64,000 nt of DNA from Amblyornis subalaris (Eukaryota > Chordata > Aves > Passeriformes > Ptilonorhynchidae). Below, one piece after another: positions 10,310-25,405 of this stretch. The stretch's first letter is position 1, and each line of letters opens with the position of its first letter. Under the pieces are notes generated by a model, which searched no databases, was not told the DNA's origin, and saw nothing but the letters and a program-made list of their open reading frames with translations. The translations under genes and the position numbers were made by a program. Location of the stretch: the NCBI GenBank assembly GCA_018881555.1, contig JACAXG010000007.1, positions 62,001 through 126,000 of the forward strand. The letters are read 5' to 3'.

Positions 10310-13300
10310 TAGGAGCATGACAGAAAGATGTCATTGGTGTTTTGTGGACTTGCGTGACAAGACCAGTTTGTTTAAATCCATCCTGCTCCCAGGAAAATGG
10401 TTGGTGTGGATCTTGTTGTGATGCTTGTTTGAACTCGCTCTGTTTTACAGAGATTCTACAGGTGCTGATTATGTTGGTTTCAATAAAAAGAAATTATTAC
10501 TTTTTGGTGGCTGGCAAGTGTGGCAAAGGTTTTGTTAAATGCTGAATGTTTCACTCGTGACATGATGTGTGCCTTTCAGCTCCTGTTTGCTTCGCTGTCT
10601 GGCTTTGAGTGCACTCGGCACAATGCAAAACTCAATCTCATATTAGGAAATGCTGCTTCGGTCATCTATTTATGATAATTTTTCTACTCTAGTCATAGAA
10701 TAAATACAGCTTTATCATGAGAAAATGTTCTTACTATTTTGGGAATCCTGGAAGGCATTGCACTGACTTATCTCTGGTTTTGGAAAGTTATCCAGTCTTA
10801 GAAGCAGCTTTAATAGATGCCAAACGTTCTCTCTTATATTTCAGGAGCAACACTGAAAATTACTGGACACTTTATAAATTATCTGCATGTATAGCAGAAG
10901 GGAAAATCAGACAGTAGAAACTGAGAAAAAATTAAAAATAAGAACTTGTAGCCCCAGCTTGCAAAAATAACAGTTCAAAAGTAGTTTTGTTAAAAATCAG
11001 TGCTCACTCCAGTGCAACAGCTTCTCCACTGGTGCAACAATGAAGATTTGTCATGGTTATTAAGGCTTATGTAACTGTATGGAGCTGCATTCTGTTCTCC
11101 TAGACAAGAGGGACAAATTTCGTCCAGAGCTCTGAGCTCAGCAAAATACCACTGGCTGAAATGGTACTGGGACTGATCATCATACAATGAACTCTGCCTT
11201 ATTAAATTGAGGGGGAGAGTTTAAAAAGTATCTTACCTCCTTTTAGCATCTTGGTAATACAATACATTGCATGTTAAGGTTTTTGTTTTTACTTTGATAT
11301 AGTATTTTATATCAGTAGTTTAGTATTTAAGCTGTAACTTTCTTAAGCTGTCAATACATTCATTAACTAGCTAACTTTAATTTACTGGATCAGTTGACTT
11401 TTTCACAAAGAGCAGGAACAGCTAGTCTACCTCTTTTTATAAAAGAAGGTCCTTTTAGCTCCTCTGTCAAGAAAAGAACATCTTTCACTATTCGTTTCAA
11501 TTATTTTCAGACCAAAATATTAATCATATCCAGTAATAGAATTATGATTTATTGAGGGCCTGAACAATTTTTCTCATTACTGTTAAGTTTTCAGTTGTTT
11601 TTTTCTATTTTGCAAAACTTGAATGTGTTTAGTTTTTTTCCTAACGATAGGCAACTGTTGCTGTGCAAGTAAAGCCTCTGATAACAGATGGCAGTGGACT
11701 CCTGCCATCTAGTGAAAACTTGTAGCTAGAACTTAAAATATCCTGAGTAACAGTAAAAGGCAAGTGGCCTTGATCACATTAAACCAAAAGTTAAAAGCAC
11801 AGTAGTTTGAACACAAGATTCTGATTAAGCTTTAGTTTTCCTTATAATGGCCTGTTCAAGGGTGGTGGTTATTTTAAATATTCACATCCTAGACCGGGGC
11901 ACTTAAGTTTGGGTTCTGTTTTAGCACTAAAGGTTGGGATGGAGAACTAGATACATGGTAACATTTGTGCCTTCCTTCTAATGGGAAAATCCTCAGGAGG
12001 GTATCTCCAAATTCAGCAAAATAGTAATATGCATTTTTAGAAGAAAACCCAGAGGCACAAGTTTGCTTTCCTGTAAATAAAGCCAATCAAAAGGCCAAGT
12101 AATACAATCCTTCAGAACACCCTTTGTAAGAGTAAATGTGCATCTATCAGTGTTACAAGCATGGTGAATTTAGGTGCTTTATGAGCTCCAGATCACTGAC
12201 TTCTCCATGCTAAAAGGCTGTGTTCCCTAAACACAACACAATTTATTTTTTATAATTTTTTTTTTTTGGTTCAAGGTTCTACTAGTACTAATGTAGCTCC
12301 ATGGAACCAGTGGGTCTTTGCCAATTTACACCAGCAGAGATTTTGTCAGATGTGGGTATTTCTGGTTTTGGTGTCTCAGCTCATGGGAGCTGGGAAGGCT
12401 CTGGAGGGCTTGCTCACCTTCATTGCTGGTACAACCAGAGCAGTGGGAAGTGCACTCAGGCTCTGGTCATGAGTAGTGAAGTGATTGTGATACAGATCTA
12501 TAGGGGAGAGGGATACGAAATGGAGGGAAATGAGATAATCCATTAAAACGTGGCAGGATACAAAAATCCCAAATTCACACTGATCTACTCTTTGATAAAG
12601 GAAACATTTTTTTCTTAAAGCTGATGGAATTATTCACTGTAGCTCACTGTCAGAATCAGCTTTTTACCAGTTTGTTTTATGCCTTTTAAAATAGTTTTAT
12701 TACATTTATAGAGAACATATAAACCATCCCCACACTGTCTGTTGCCTAGCTCTTAACGTATATATTCAAGTAGCATTCCCACTAAAATCCATGAGAGTTT
12801 TGCCTGTAGTATAAATTATTGTCTTGCATTATCACACAGTGTGCTAATGGAGAGAGAGAGACAAACCTTTTGCCAACAAATACCTCAGTACTTTTTCTCA
12901 CCGGCAGATAAAATAGGCAGTTTTCATCAGCGATTTTACAAACAGTAAATTAGATTCAAGACTTTTCAGTAATTTGTTAGTGTGAGATTGCAACAAATGG
13001 ATTTTCTTAAAGTATCACAAAGTAGCATTTTGCTTGTCCATTTCAAACCCTCATTCAAAAGATAAATTTGACTCATTTTCTGTAGAGGCATACAAAGTGT
13101 TTAACAACTCTCCTCCTCTGAATCCTTGCTCCGTACACCAGCTTACTTTGTGAAGCCCAATAATATTGAAAATACTTCATAAAAACCAATTTTCAGTTAA
13201 AAAGAATTTGCATATTCTAGATACTGTCCCAATATATCATAAGGGCTTCAAAAGAAAGAAAAGACATACTTTGCTAAGAAGGTTATCTAATAAATGGATG

Positions 13301-16300
13301 TTATTTAAAAAAAAAAAAGTTACTTGGGAGTACAAAGCTGAGGAAAATGGTGGTGGCGTGCATCACTTCACTAAATCATGTCAGTACTGTGCTGTAGGAC
13401 AGCTTTCCCAAAGCAGGAGACGGTTGGGAAATCCCAGTGTAGTAGTGACCCTAGAAGGATAAGAATTCAAGATATATAAAAGCAAAGCAATACATGATGT
13501 CCTTTCTGTTTTATGATGAGATATATGAAAGAATGCTTTTTTTTATTAATATAATTGTGGGTTTTTCCTTGAAAATTTCTTTGCAGTTTTATTTTAAAAT
13601 ATATACAAAATAATGGCTGATTTTCTGAGTTAGCATTTGAAAGAAAGTCCTGTGATTTTTTCTATTAATACATAACCATACTGGCTATATTATACATAAT
13701 GAAGTTATATCCTTTAAGAAGCATCTGTTTTGCAACAAGTAATTTAATGGAGTTGTCCTATGGGTGATTTAGATTTATAATTCAACTGCAATGTGACTTT
13801 GTTAAATTACCTGGTTGCAAGAGAGGTGCATTATTCTCAGCATATTTGTTACCAGTAACAAACAGCAATTTGATGAACTCATTGTTTGTATCTGTCAGTC
13901 TTGATAATTTCAGTTTGGGAACTTAACCAAATGGTTCCAGTATTTCAGGGAGCTAAGTTGCCTGACTCAGACCTATAAGCACTTCAAAGGAAATTTGGAT
14001 TAGTATCCTAAAAGTAAAAATGAACAAGGAGACTTCTGCTGCTGCGTCCCAAATAGTAGTTTTACCTTTGGCTTAGTAATGACATGTGACAACCGGCTGC
14101 CTGGTCATTTTAGACTTGTGCCCTTGTCCATCAACATGATCAGATTTCAATTCAAGGCTCAGTTTCATCATTTCGGATTCATTGGAACCGGAAACAGAAA
14201 GTGAAACTCAAAGACTTGGGAACAACCTGAACCAACAGCGTGAAAAGTGATGTCTGAATATGATTGTTACTACTGGATGGAAACAAAAGTGGGATGCGTT
14301 GTGATAGTTTGGCTTTTTCTCTGCATGTATCCAAAATACTTGACCCATACAGAACAACCCCAAGAGGTTTTCATCAAGTTGGCCTCTACAATTAGCGTAG
14401 CAGAAAAAAAATAAGGGGTGAGACATGTTAGCACAGTTATGCTTTGGATCCTGAGGTAAGGCAAAGCACATCACTGTCACATATATATTAACATAAGTAT
14501 TAGCGAACAGTTGGTCCATCCACAAAAGACATCACAGCTGCTGGGGTTAAAGAAACCTTTTCAAGTTCTTGTCATGCTCTTACATTGTCACCACTGGCAA
14601 ATGCTCACACTTCCAGGCAGGTAAATTCCTCTACACCACTGTTTGGAATTGCAGTTCTCAGTGTGCTGTGTGAAGTCTCAGCACTGGGCTAACACGACCC
14701 TGCTGATATTGCCTTGTATCACTTGACATTTCAAGCAGGATTTGAACACAACTTTATGCAATAGCAGTCAGCAGAACAAGCCATGTTTAAAACATGCTCG
14801 TTGAACTTTGGCAGCAAAGGAGGGGAGTTTAGAGTCAACCTACAGGATTTTAAACACAACTTCCCTTACTTGGCCTGTATTTAAAACTGTTTGTTTAAAT
14901 TTGCTAGCTAATACATTTCCAAACATAGTTTGTTTTTGCAGCCCGGACAGACTCTTATTCTCAAATTCACCCTTCAGACCATCTGACACAGCCGGTATTT
15001 GCTGATATTCAGAAAACCCTGTGAGGCATATTTACATGTTCTTTCACACAAGGAGTTATGTGGAAAATTGTGGGTTTATCTAGCTTTTCTGGAGAGGATT
15101 TTTACTGTGTTGCAAGCCTTGACCCAATTTAATAACCAATACATTTTTGCACTTGTTTAGATGACTTGGTTCAGCTTTTATTTAAGTAAATTACAAAACT
15201 TCCATTGACAGACTGGAAGAAGCTGGGCTTTATGGAGGTTAAGTTAATTTATTTTGCAAAACAAAGGAACCAAGTAAGGTCCCCCAAATCTAGCTAAAAT
15301 AGACCACTGCTAAATAAGTCTGTTCTGAAAAACCTGCCAGTGCTAGTTAGAAAAATAATGAAGAGAAAAAAAATTCTAACACCTTAACCACCAAAGGTTT
15401 ACATGTACTTCTAAAGGTTAGGGCTCTGCGTTCCCTACTTTCAAACTTTTGCATTCCAGCCATCGTGCCAGTGGAAATGTTGAGCACTGGAGTCCCATCC
15501 AGTTGTTTAAAAACTGCAGGCTGAACTAGCACATGAGTGTATACCCTGTTTTGGATACACAGGGCTACATACCAAGCTGATTTTGGCATGCTTCCCGTGG
15601 TATTTAGGCAAATACACAGCATGTTTTGGATACATGGTATTATTCATTTATGCTTATTTCCAGCTGATGCTTTTCCAACTCTCACGCTAGGCGAGTTTTC
15701 AATGGAATAGAATGAACACCATAATTTACACTGATTTAAACTAAACAAACTAAAAAAACCAAACAGTGTATTCCTATTAAATTGCATTAGCTGTTTTGTA
15801 TAGAGCTTTGCTTCATTTTTTAGTTTCTTTGCTGGAAACATTTAAAATACACTGCAAGACATTATTACTTGTCATTGTTCTGTATTTTTTGCCATTGCAT
15901 TATTATTGTGAATGTGAATGTAACAGTAAGACTTTGGGCCAAGCTCACATTAAAATATCACAACAGGAAATGTTATTAACAGAGTCCTCTAGCATTGTGT
16001 CAGATTGTTTGGGAGGACACAGCTAACAATTTATGCATATCATGAAAGGGGTTTCTTCCAAATGCAGAACTCAGTGTTCTTACTACTTGCAGCAGAAATA
16101 TTTAGAGCAGAAATTACTTTAAGGGACCATATTTCATAAGTTAAATGCTTAGCACTCTATAAAATGAGACCGATTAGCAGAGATAGCTATCAAATTTAGG
16201 AGGAATAATTCTGTGCATGGAATTAGCTATGGACAAAAATGATAACATTTAGATTGCAACCAGCACTCAAAAGAACTCTTCATTGGCTGGAACAAAACTG

Positions 16301-17440
16301 GCAGCAAAAAACCCCCTGAATATCAGCTTGAAGGTTTTAGATTTCAAACCTAATGTACACAAGTTACACAGTGGATTTCTTCTTCCTTTTCTGTAATTTT
16401 TCCCATCTGCACCGTTTCATTAGAATCTGTAGTCCATAGTCAGTGAGAATATTAGGATGAGACTAATACACATTTAGACTAAAACATTTCAGTTTGCACC
16501 AAAATCAAAGTGCTACATTTTGGTTACCTGCCAATACAACCTGGTGTTGAGCATGAAGGCCAAAAATCTTCGAAACACCTCAGCACCTTGCTCTCAGTGG
16601 GCTGCTAAGAGCAGTGAAGAAGTGGCTGCCTTATTTGTTGCTTATGTGGAAGATAAATTATAACAAAACCCTGACTCTAAGCTCGCCAGAGACAGCAGGC
16701 TTAGACCCTGAGCTCTCTATCATGTACTGCAGTCCTGGGCACAGAATGGACTGTTCATCTCTGGTTTAGCAGGGAAACTCAGCCTGCAAGTTGTCTTTCT
16801 GCTTTATAGAAATATATTCTGAATCCTTTAAGTTTCCTTCCTTGTTATACATCTCCTTCTGACATCTGGGACTGGGCATTGAATGTATGGGTAACCTTTT
16901 GCTTCAAAAGAGTTATGTCATCCTGGACTGAGTAGCTGTGGAATCATTATTTTATAAACTTGCCTTTTTGTAAGTATATTTTAGAAATATGGTCCTATTT
17001 AGGAAACTGGATGCTTTAGGTTTTGTACGCATGTTTTATATTACAAGTCATTAGCAGATGAACTGGTGATGGGTCAAAACTATGAAGAAAGTAGATAAGC
17101 TGTGGGCTTCTACACTGCTGGTTTCATTTGAAATGTTCTCTGTAGCATAAACATGCCACGTATGGCATAAATTGCTGCAATATTGAATTTCTAAAAAGTT
17201 TTAAAAATAAAGGTAATGTAAGACATCATGTGTCCATTGTAGCACTTTACAGTAACAGAAAGAAAAACAAATGGAATGACAGGGGAACATAACTTCAAAA
17301 GACTAAATTTGCCCTTCCTAGTACTTCTGCCTAATACAGGAATATCAGGAACTGCTTGTTGTCTGAAGGCAAAGGTGGCACAGATGAATCTCTGTTTTAA
17401 AACCTAACACTGAAATTGCACTAAAGGAATCCTTAACAAA
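10310..17440. other. Intron 1 segment, mostly unique AT-rich sequence
   Basis: No exon recognised. Contains a T12 run at 12256-12267, an A12 run at 13307-13318 and a short GA run near 12851. One ancient repeat fragment lies at 12771-12808, and a weaker relative may sit near 15196-15235. All open frames are short and unsupported. Enhancers cannot be judged from a single sequence. Confidence 0.4.
12771..12808. repeat. Ancient reptile-type interspersed repeat fragment (copy A)
   Basis: The string CCCACTAAAATCCATGAGAG followed by TTTTGCCTG is a mildly mutated form of the common sauropsid repeat core that reads like CCCATTGAAATCAATGGGAG then TTTTGCC. The same core appears near 17.5 and 27.2 kb. 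Assignment to a named family would need a repeat library; it may be the tail of an old LINE or SINE. Confidence 0.5.
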
Positions 17441-17460
17441 GGAGTTACTTTTTTCCCCAT

Positions 17461-17512
17461 GAACTCATTGGGAGCTTTGCCATTGACTTCAAAGGGCAAA
17501 GAATTGGGCCTT
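17461..17512. repeat. Ancient reptile-type interspersed repeat fragment (copy B)
   Basis: The best preserved copy in the window: CATTGGGAGCTTTGCCATTG continues into ACTTCAAAGGGCAAAGAATT and GGGCC. This matches the recurring sauropsid pattern of CCATTGACTTCAATGGG blocks followed by a GGAT-x-GGGCCC-like end. Family name uncertain. Confidence 0.6.
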
Positions 17513-20500
17513 AGTATGTATAATGCAGTGCAGTTATTTGATTAGAAGCAGATATCATCAATAAAAGTCCTCATTGGGAAGGGTGTAGCAGATTTTGCTA
17601 TGGATCTACTTAGTACAGATTTCTAGGTCTAGCAGAAATCATTCCCTCTTAAGGAACAAAAAACCACCTCAGACTTCAGGGTGTTCTGATAACACTATTA
17701 TATAATGTAACTTTTTTCCAAATTATTTGGTAAGGGTAAGTTTCATTTCCAAGCTGTCTTGGAAGTCTATGTGAGGACAAAGACACTCGCTTGAGCTGAA
17801 GACATTTCACTCTGCCTATTTGTAAGAGAAAGAAATTATTCCTAACAGTACATGGTAGACTGACATTACTAGAAACTAGAGGCCATTTATTGAAGGACTG
17901 ATAATGTATTAGTATAAGCTAAGGGAAAAATCTAGACAGTGGGCATATCTCTCAGTTGCAAGTGTTCAGTGGTTGAAGGCACTCCTTGTAACTGCCCTCT
18001 TGCTTTCTTCAACTCTGCAAGTAGACAGACTTGTGTTGGTTGAGTGGTATTTCCTAAACAATTTAGATACCAGGGCCTTGCTAAGTAACCTCATTTTGCC
18101 TGACAGCTCAGGCAACAGTCATACAAGCAGCTCATCTGTAAGATTTGAAGTGTAGAAACCCCCAGGTTAGGAGAGGAAGGAGGAAAGGGAGAGGAGTGCC
18201 AGGCAGCTGAGGCTGACAACCTTTTCAGCAGGCACAGCTGTGGCTGGACAAGTCAGACAGTAACCGCTTGTGCTGGCACACCCATCTTGTAGATGTATCT
18301 CCAACAGTTTAACTGGCATCCCTTTGGGAAGGTTCTAAGGGTCCTGCTTTTCATCTGTAAGAAAAGCATCTCCATGGAGAATCGTGCAACAGTAATTGCA
18401 ATGGTTGTCTATACCTTTATAATAGAAGGTGTTTCCAAGATGTGCTGCTGGCAAGGGGAATCACGTCATGAGTTCTAGCAGCTGTATTCATCCACCACCA
18501 CTGAAACAATCATCTCTCTATTTATCTCTCTAAACCCTTGTCTTCCCTGCCAGGAATTCTTGTTCTGCTTTCTCTCATCGTTCTCTCTGTGGTACTTTTA
18601 TTTAAATACACAAGTACAGCTGCTTACTTAAGCATCAGTTTCAGTGAATTCACTTCAAATTGTGGGCAAACAGCGCCTCAGACTTCCAAACTTGTTACTT
18701 GGTTAGAATAGTGCCCATCACTTCCATTGGACTTCCTTTGGACTGAAAGGAACACAGGAAACTTTCTGCTTTCATGAACTGTCTCAGCACAGAAACCTCT
18801 GAACTGCTAGAGCTTAACAGATGTGGCTGGAATAGAGTGATCAGCATTTTGTTCCACAAATTACATTTTCCTATTTTGCAGAGATCACTTCAAAGACCAG
18901 CTGCAATAAGCCACTGATTTAATTACAGAGGATGCATATGGAAGTAATCTGAAAGGGATAAATAGCTTTCTGTATTATCATATATTCATAATGATCTTTC
19001 TGCATGCAGAATGGATAATATAGGACTCGCTTGTAAGATTCTTCAAATTAGGAAAAAGCTATCATTAAGCACGGATGTTTTAAGCAAATTCTAACATGTG
19101 ATACTATTTAATGCCTAAGATCCTTATGAAGGAGCAGCTGTTAGACATCCTTGATAGAAAAAAAGCCCAAACTCTCAAAATTGTTGGCTTTCCAAAAAAA
19201 AAAAAAAGGATACCTAAGAAATTAGAAGTGTTTCACCTAAAATATCAGTCAGAGGAATAAGTATATTATGCTGATCAGTATAAAATAAGCCATTCACAAA
19301 TGTGGAGAGTTTCATTACAAGAACACACAATAGGATTACATAATGGACTTTTGAAGCAAAATTTTAGTATTAAAGTTTTTATCTCATGGTATCCCTACTG
19401 TTAGTCAAAGTTAGTCTTTAGATGCATTGTGCATTTTTAGAAGAATCTAAGGCAAGGTACTTGACATTTGAAAATCACAACTAGGACACTGTTTCCTTTT
19501 GGGCCCCCCAGTCCCTTTGGTAAGTGAATTAAGCAGTGTGCCTTTATGTCCAGTCTAAATAATCACTTTTTCATGATACTGACATTATTGATTATCACTA
19601 GATGGTGCTCTTGACAATCCCCAAAATCATAGGTAAGTGAATGTAAAGACAGTTATACCTTGGAGGAATTTTGGTTGTGAGGTTTAATGTTCTCTTTCTG
19701 AAGCCGCAAAGTAATGTTCAGCTCACTACCCTCCAGACCACATAATTTAAAAGTGTAGAATTAATGCCCTCAGGAAAATTCATATATAAACCAAGTCAAG
19801 TATCACAGAATATCAAATTAATCAAAATCATATTATCAAATTTGTAATTCCAAATCTTCCTTTCACTTCTACTTATTATTCCCTGCACACAAAAAGAATA
19901 AAATCCCCTTAAAGAGGGCTCCATAAATTTTTACTAGGGTTTGATTTTTGGTTTCATAACACTATATTTAGGACAAATTTTGATCTTAAAATTAAAAAAA
20001 AATGAACTGAAAAGGAATATTTCAGAAGAAAGAGGCAGTTGTAATCTTTTAAAGAGAAAAGAGAAAAGTATTTCTGCACCTATTTGGCACCATATTATGA
20101 ACATTAAATAGTAATATTTCACGCAGCTATTGAATACTTGCAGTGAAATAGTAATTAAAAAAGAGTATAAAGAATGTTATCTCAAACTTCAGTTTCTTAC
20201 AGCCCAATATGACAATAGTCTGAACAGACAGGGCGGGGAACTCTGGAGATGTAAGAACTCTCCCAGGTCTTGTATCCAATTTAAATCAAATTTTAAGCTA
20301 TATTAAAATGGTGTTTTTAATAAATTCCTCATTATGCTGTTTTTCCTTTCTCTGCCCTCACTTTTAGTCATGACTTCAGTCTGTAACACTAGATCTTCAT
20401 TTTACTAATTTGATCAAGAACAGACTCCCATGAAGAACACCAAGTCCAAGAATGCATCCTTGAACAGTTATGGTGTTGGAGATCTACCTGAGTTTTGCAG

Positions 20501-23500
20501 CTTAAGCCCATTTTTACTCAAATAGTTTTAAGTTAACAGATCAGTACATGTGTGATCTAACTAAATTTTTTATGATTGAATCTTAATTTTAAGGTCCCTG
20601 ATTCAGCTCCTAAATGTGCTATATTTTTAAGTAATTTTCCAGGTCCCCAGGATAACATTACCAAAGTATTTCTGATATCATGGCACAATTTGTGACTACC
20701 AAAAGAGTTTGACTTTAAAACCTCTTGTCATTCTAGTTACAGTTTTCTTCCTCTATATTTATAGGGAGAAACAATCCAATGAATCCAAATGTAGTGAGAG
20801 GACCATGAATGCCTCTTTTTCTAAGCTGACAAGAACAGTACAAAGGCTACAATAATTAAGCCCGACGAGGTAGTTATGGTTGTGGCCTGTAGTTTTTTTT
20901 AGTTACACTATGAACAAACAGAGCACTGAAATGCACGGCCTGAGAACAATAGTGCCCAGCCCCGTACCAGCCTTCTGGGTCACTCACTGGTTGTTTGCTT
21001 CCAGGCCTGATTTGCATAAGAGGCCTGGAAAAGTTGCAGAGACTGGGAATCAGCACAAGTTGATTTGGGGTGCTAATTGATTCGGGCAAAAACTAAAGAT
21101 GCACTGACCTGTTCAAATCAGACTTGAATTCGGGCCTCAGGATTTCTGCATCATCCAGCGCTGAAGAATTAAACCTTGGCATGGTTCATCAGCTGCTGGG
21201 CCCTGGGATAAAAATAGACAGGCAGAAATGGGATCATGTTTTAGCATAATCAGCTGAAACTGAACAGGGTGGGAAGTAACCCTTCCTCTTATGGAAAATG
21301 CTTTCTTTTTGGGTGTTTCAGGTGTTACCATAGGCAATGGCATGGCAATTGAGCTCACCTGTGAGCAAATCCAAATCTTTCCCCAAAACCTTTTACTGCT
21401 CTAGACCCAAATATTTTTTTTGAAGTTGGAAAATACTCATTATTCCATGTTTGTGTGCAGGTGTGTTCCATCAAGAGCAAGGAACACAATTTATTTCAGT
21501 GGTTGGATCAAATATGCTGGATGCAGACCCAGTGATTCACAGCTGCATGAGTTACCTACTGCCTCAGCCCCATGCAGTGCCTCTCTCTTGTTTGATATCC
21601 AACTAAAAAGCTTCTTCCAATAGTTTTCCATCAGATCATTATGAGAAGAAATGATATGTTACAAAGTCCTCACTGTTTTTATGGGTCTGTAGTACTACAG
21701 AAAGCAGTGTTCACCCATAGGGATTCACATAATCTCATGTTATACCTGAATGTCCCTTAAAGCAAAACTTACGCTTTGGCCTCAGTGAGTTCAGTTTCAT
21801 TTAAAAGTTTTCTTGGACTTTCATGGATTTCTTTAGTTTCACATTTGCAAGATGCTCTCAGGCCAGATGATACTTTCATGTGGTTGGGTTTCCTTTTGGC
21901 CATGTCACTTGGCTCACAAAGGCCTTGTGTATCTCTAGTTTCTCCATCATTTCAACACACTTAGTCACGCCCTAAACCGGTATCTCAAATACAGATCCTG
22001 ACACAACTGCACTTGACTGGTTTTGACTCATTTCTTCCATGCTAAAATAAAATACGATCCTCTCTCATACAGTGACATTAAAATGCTTTTGCTGTGTTTT
22101 TTTCAGTTAATTGCTTAAGTTAATAAGAAAAAGGTAAGTTTCAGGGCAAAATAACAAAGAGAAAAGGAAACTGGACACTGATTGTAACACAGAATTTAAT
22201 TTATGTAGGTGCTGACCTGTGTCATCTTTTTAAAGACTACGCAATCCTTAAAAACTGTGCTTCCCAGAGAAACCTGAGAGGATACTAGCAGTTCATATAA
22301 TAGGACCTTTCCCTCAAAATTATTTTAGTAAGAGGTGTCAGCGAAGTCTTCTGAGGCAATCTGAGTCAGTTTATCTTTTTTTAGGTGAAAAAGAGCACTG
22401 TACATGTTTACATTCCTTTTCAATTGCTTAAAATGTCACTCTTAATCTGCAGTCAGTTTTTAAATGACTTCTTACATCACCAGTATGCTGAAAACTGTCT
22501 GACTATAAAAGTTTCTTAAACAGACATCTTACAACAGTGCCATGAGTCAAGGAGCTACACAACCTATCCATTTTCAATGGATACAGTAATTTGAATTGCA
22601 GGGAAGCACTTGCTCAGGAAACAAATACAAAATTATGGAACCAATTCACATAAATGTCTTTTCAGTTTATACCGGTGCCTTCACAAGTTCCTCCTGGCCT
22701 CTACTCCCTTTGCTTGGTGCTTTGCAATTGGAAAAGTGCTGCAGATCAGGGCTGACTTTGACATTACCAGTGGCTTCCCGACACTCCTTCGAACCATCAT
22801 CCATGAATACCATGCTGTCATATTGCCAAATGATCCCTCAGACTGTTATTTTTTTTTCACAAATAAGCTCTGAAAGCAGTACAATGCATATGAGAGGAGA
22901 AGACAGTGATTTCCATTTCCTCTTCTGCTTTTGTCTCATATTTTGAAGTTAGTATTTGACCTTGTTGGGAGTTGACGCACTTTCCACAGGAAAATGCTAC
23001 ATGGAGGATTTTGGGTTTGTAGCTGCCAGAGTCTTCCTTTCAGAAGTACTTACAAAAAGTGCCTCTTAACTTGCTACAAGATACAGTTGTTGCTTTCCTA
23101 CGCAGTAAAGGCAGTGTTCACTCTAAAAATCAAGTCATGAGGATCTGGCACAGTTTAGGATTTATACTTCCTAAGGTTACATGGAGGTTCCATAACAATG
23201 CAGCCAAGTTAGATGCATCGTTCAATAGTTGAAAAATATGCAGGATATCTTGTAGCAAAGTGGGAGCAACAGTAGCCACACAAAATGAAACAGAACGCTG
23301 CAATCCTAGACTAATATAACTCAGGCTATCTGAAAACTTTCTAAGACCATGTTGGGGTGAAATCTGATGGCAAGCAGGTATTTTACAGCCACATGTTAAT
23401 CTTCTTAAGCAAGATGAGTTATTAAATTAAATCCTTAAAATGAGCAACTCTTTCATGTGTGCTTATATTTTCCAGATGTTTGATACAGTCAAGATCATCC

Positions 23501-23845
23501 TGTTCATTTGCATGTGCTTGTTTGTTTCGTTGTTATTTTTAGAAAACTCTTTAAAACTTAGTATTATTCTAAAATCTGAGTAAGATTTGAAAATATTTTT
23601 TATTTTAGTCTCAGAGCATTTTCTTGTTGTCTTTCTTAATCCTTATTTCTATTATTTATAGTTTTGGAAGCGATCAGGAGTCAATTTAAACTAATTAAGC
23701 AAGTGGGATTTTGTCCTAGATTTTTTGCCTACTCATTTGAGGGAATCAGCAATATCAGTGATATTTATCTGTCATATTTAGTGCTATGGTTTTATGAAAA
23801 TTATACCCATGCTAAAAATAAAACCTGTGCCTCAACATAAATAAT

Positions 23846-23863
23846 ACCACTACAAATAGTGGT
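23846..23863. repeat. Short perfect inverted repeat (7-bp stem)
   Basis: ACCACTA, loop CAAA, TAGTGGT. The stem is perfect and the loop is four bases. It may be chance or a relic of a small DNA transposon end. No flanking duplication was evident. Confidence 0.5.
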
Positions 23864-25380
23864 GTTTTTCAAGGCCCCTCCTCCTTGACAGAACCAGTGT
23901 TGCAGAAAGTCAATGCTGTGCGTTCAGTACGTGGACATTCCCTGCTGAATCATTCCCTCAGCGATCCTGACAAGAAATGTACACCTGCGGGTTCAGACCC
24001 TCTGCAGTAATTTCACTTTTAAAAAATATTTTAAACTAAACTCCCAACTTGTGCCTATGATCTAATAACATCAGTTACCCTGCATCCCTTTCCTCTGTGA
24101 AAGTTTCATTAGAAAAACATTTTTTCACCTCCCAGTAGGAACACATAGGACTGCTCTTGCCGTAGGATCGATGCCTTTCATGAATGTGTATGGAACTGCA
24201 TCCTTGACTTAGCAAATCTGTCTTAAAGCTGATCATTAAAGTACTTCAGGATCTATCTGGCAGGAGAGATGCCATATTATGCTTGTGTTAGTACATAAAA
24301 ATAATACTTCAGAAGAAGATAATTAAACAAAATCATAGAAAATGCATGCCAAAGGTCTGCTTGAAACAATACTCCAGCTTCTTATGTTAAGAATTGTCAA
24401 AAATAGCAGCAATAAAAAAAACCCAACTGGCTCCTTCCCAAGATACGTCTTTTGGATTTCCTTAAAAATTCGATCTTTACAGTTTCTGAATAATGCAACC
24501 ATTGTAATCCAAGGACGCTCCCCTGCTGGTCTTGATTAATTTATTTTAACAACACAGAAAAAGTCTGCTGTAGCTCCTCTGGTAATATAAATCCCTGTTA
24601 CAAAGGATTCTGTTGTCTCCACCTCTCTAATAAACTACTGTGTCAGGGGTTCAGAGCTAAATGGATGGCAATACAACTGAAACAATTCATCTCTACTTCT
24701 GTGTCTGAATTAATATCAGGGTTTTTTCCCCTTCAACCTTTAACTAATTTATAACTGTATTCTTACATTTCTGTATAAGTAACAGATTCAGTGAAATATT
24801 TTAATTTGCATGCAATTACGCATTTTATACTTTTAAAATTAATATCTTGAAAAAAATATACCTATAGTCACATATTTTAAAAGATTCCTGTAAAATAACA
24901 GTGGCTATCTGCCCAGCTTTTAAAAACTGATTGTGAGTCTCATGACACATCCAATTTTCCTTACGGTACCAGCTACTGAAATCTGGTTCTTACCTGAGTT
25001 CCAGCTTTCATTAAAATTAGAATACATCTCTTGATACCCTGGATTGCAAAGCGATCCCCTCCCAAGAGCAAAAAAAACCCCAAGTAATCCCAAGTTTTTT
25101 GTGTTTTAATCTTTTTTCATGTGGTACTAGAGAAAATGGTATTTGCTAGGTGCAGGGCTAATGGAATAAGCTTGGCGGGACTGCAGTCTGAGAACAAAAT
25201 GCACAGTGAGGACACTTAAACACCTATTACAGTTCCTATGGACAGAAATTGAGTAGTACAACAAAGCTGCTATTAAAATAACAGTGGCTTTCAGAGGTTA
25301 CAGAAATTGTCACAGCAAATTATGCCATGTAGGTACTTTCCCAAACCCTAAGAACATGTGAATTCTCTAGCATTCAAGCA

Positions 25381-25405
25381 GTATGATTCCTTTTGGGAAT
25401 CATAC
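25381..25405. repeat. Perfect 10-bp inverted repeat with 5-base loop
   Basis: GTATGATTCC, loop TTTTG, GGAATCATAC. All ten stem pairs match, and two further outer pairs (C-G and G-C at 25379/25407 and 25378/25408) follow after one A-A mismatch. A transcript would form a stable short hairpin. The arm is too short for an ordinary pre-microRNA. Confidence 0.65.

Noticed and set aside
14101..14180. Possible MIR fragment (GGCTCAGTTTCATCATTT)
   Set aside because: A single short match without the rest of the MIR pattern in order.
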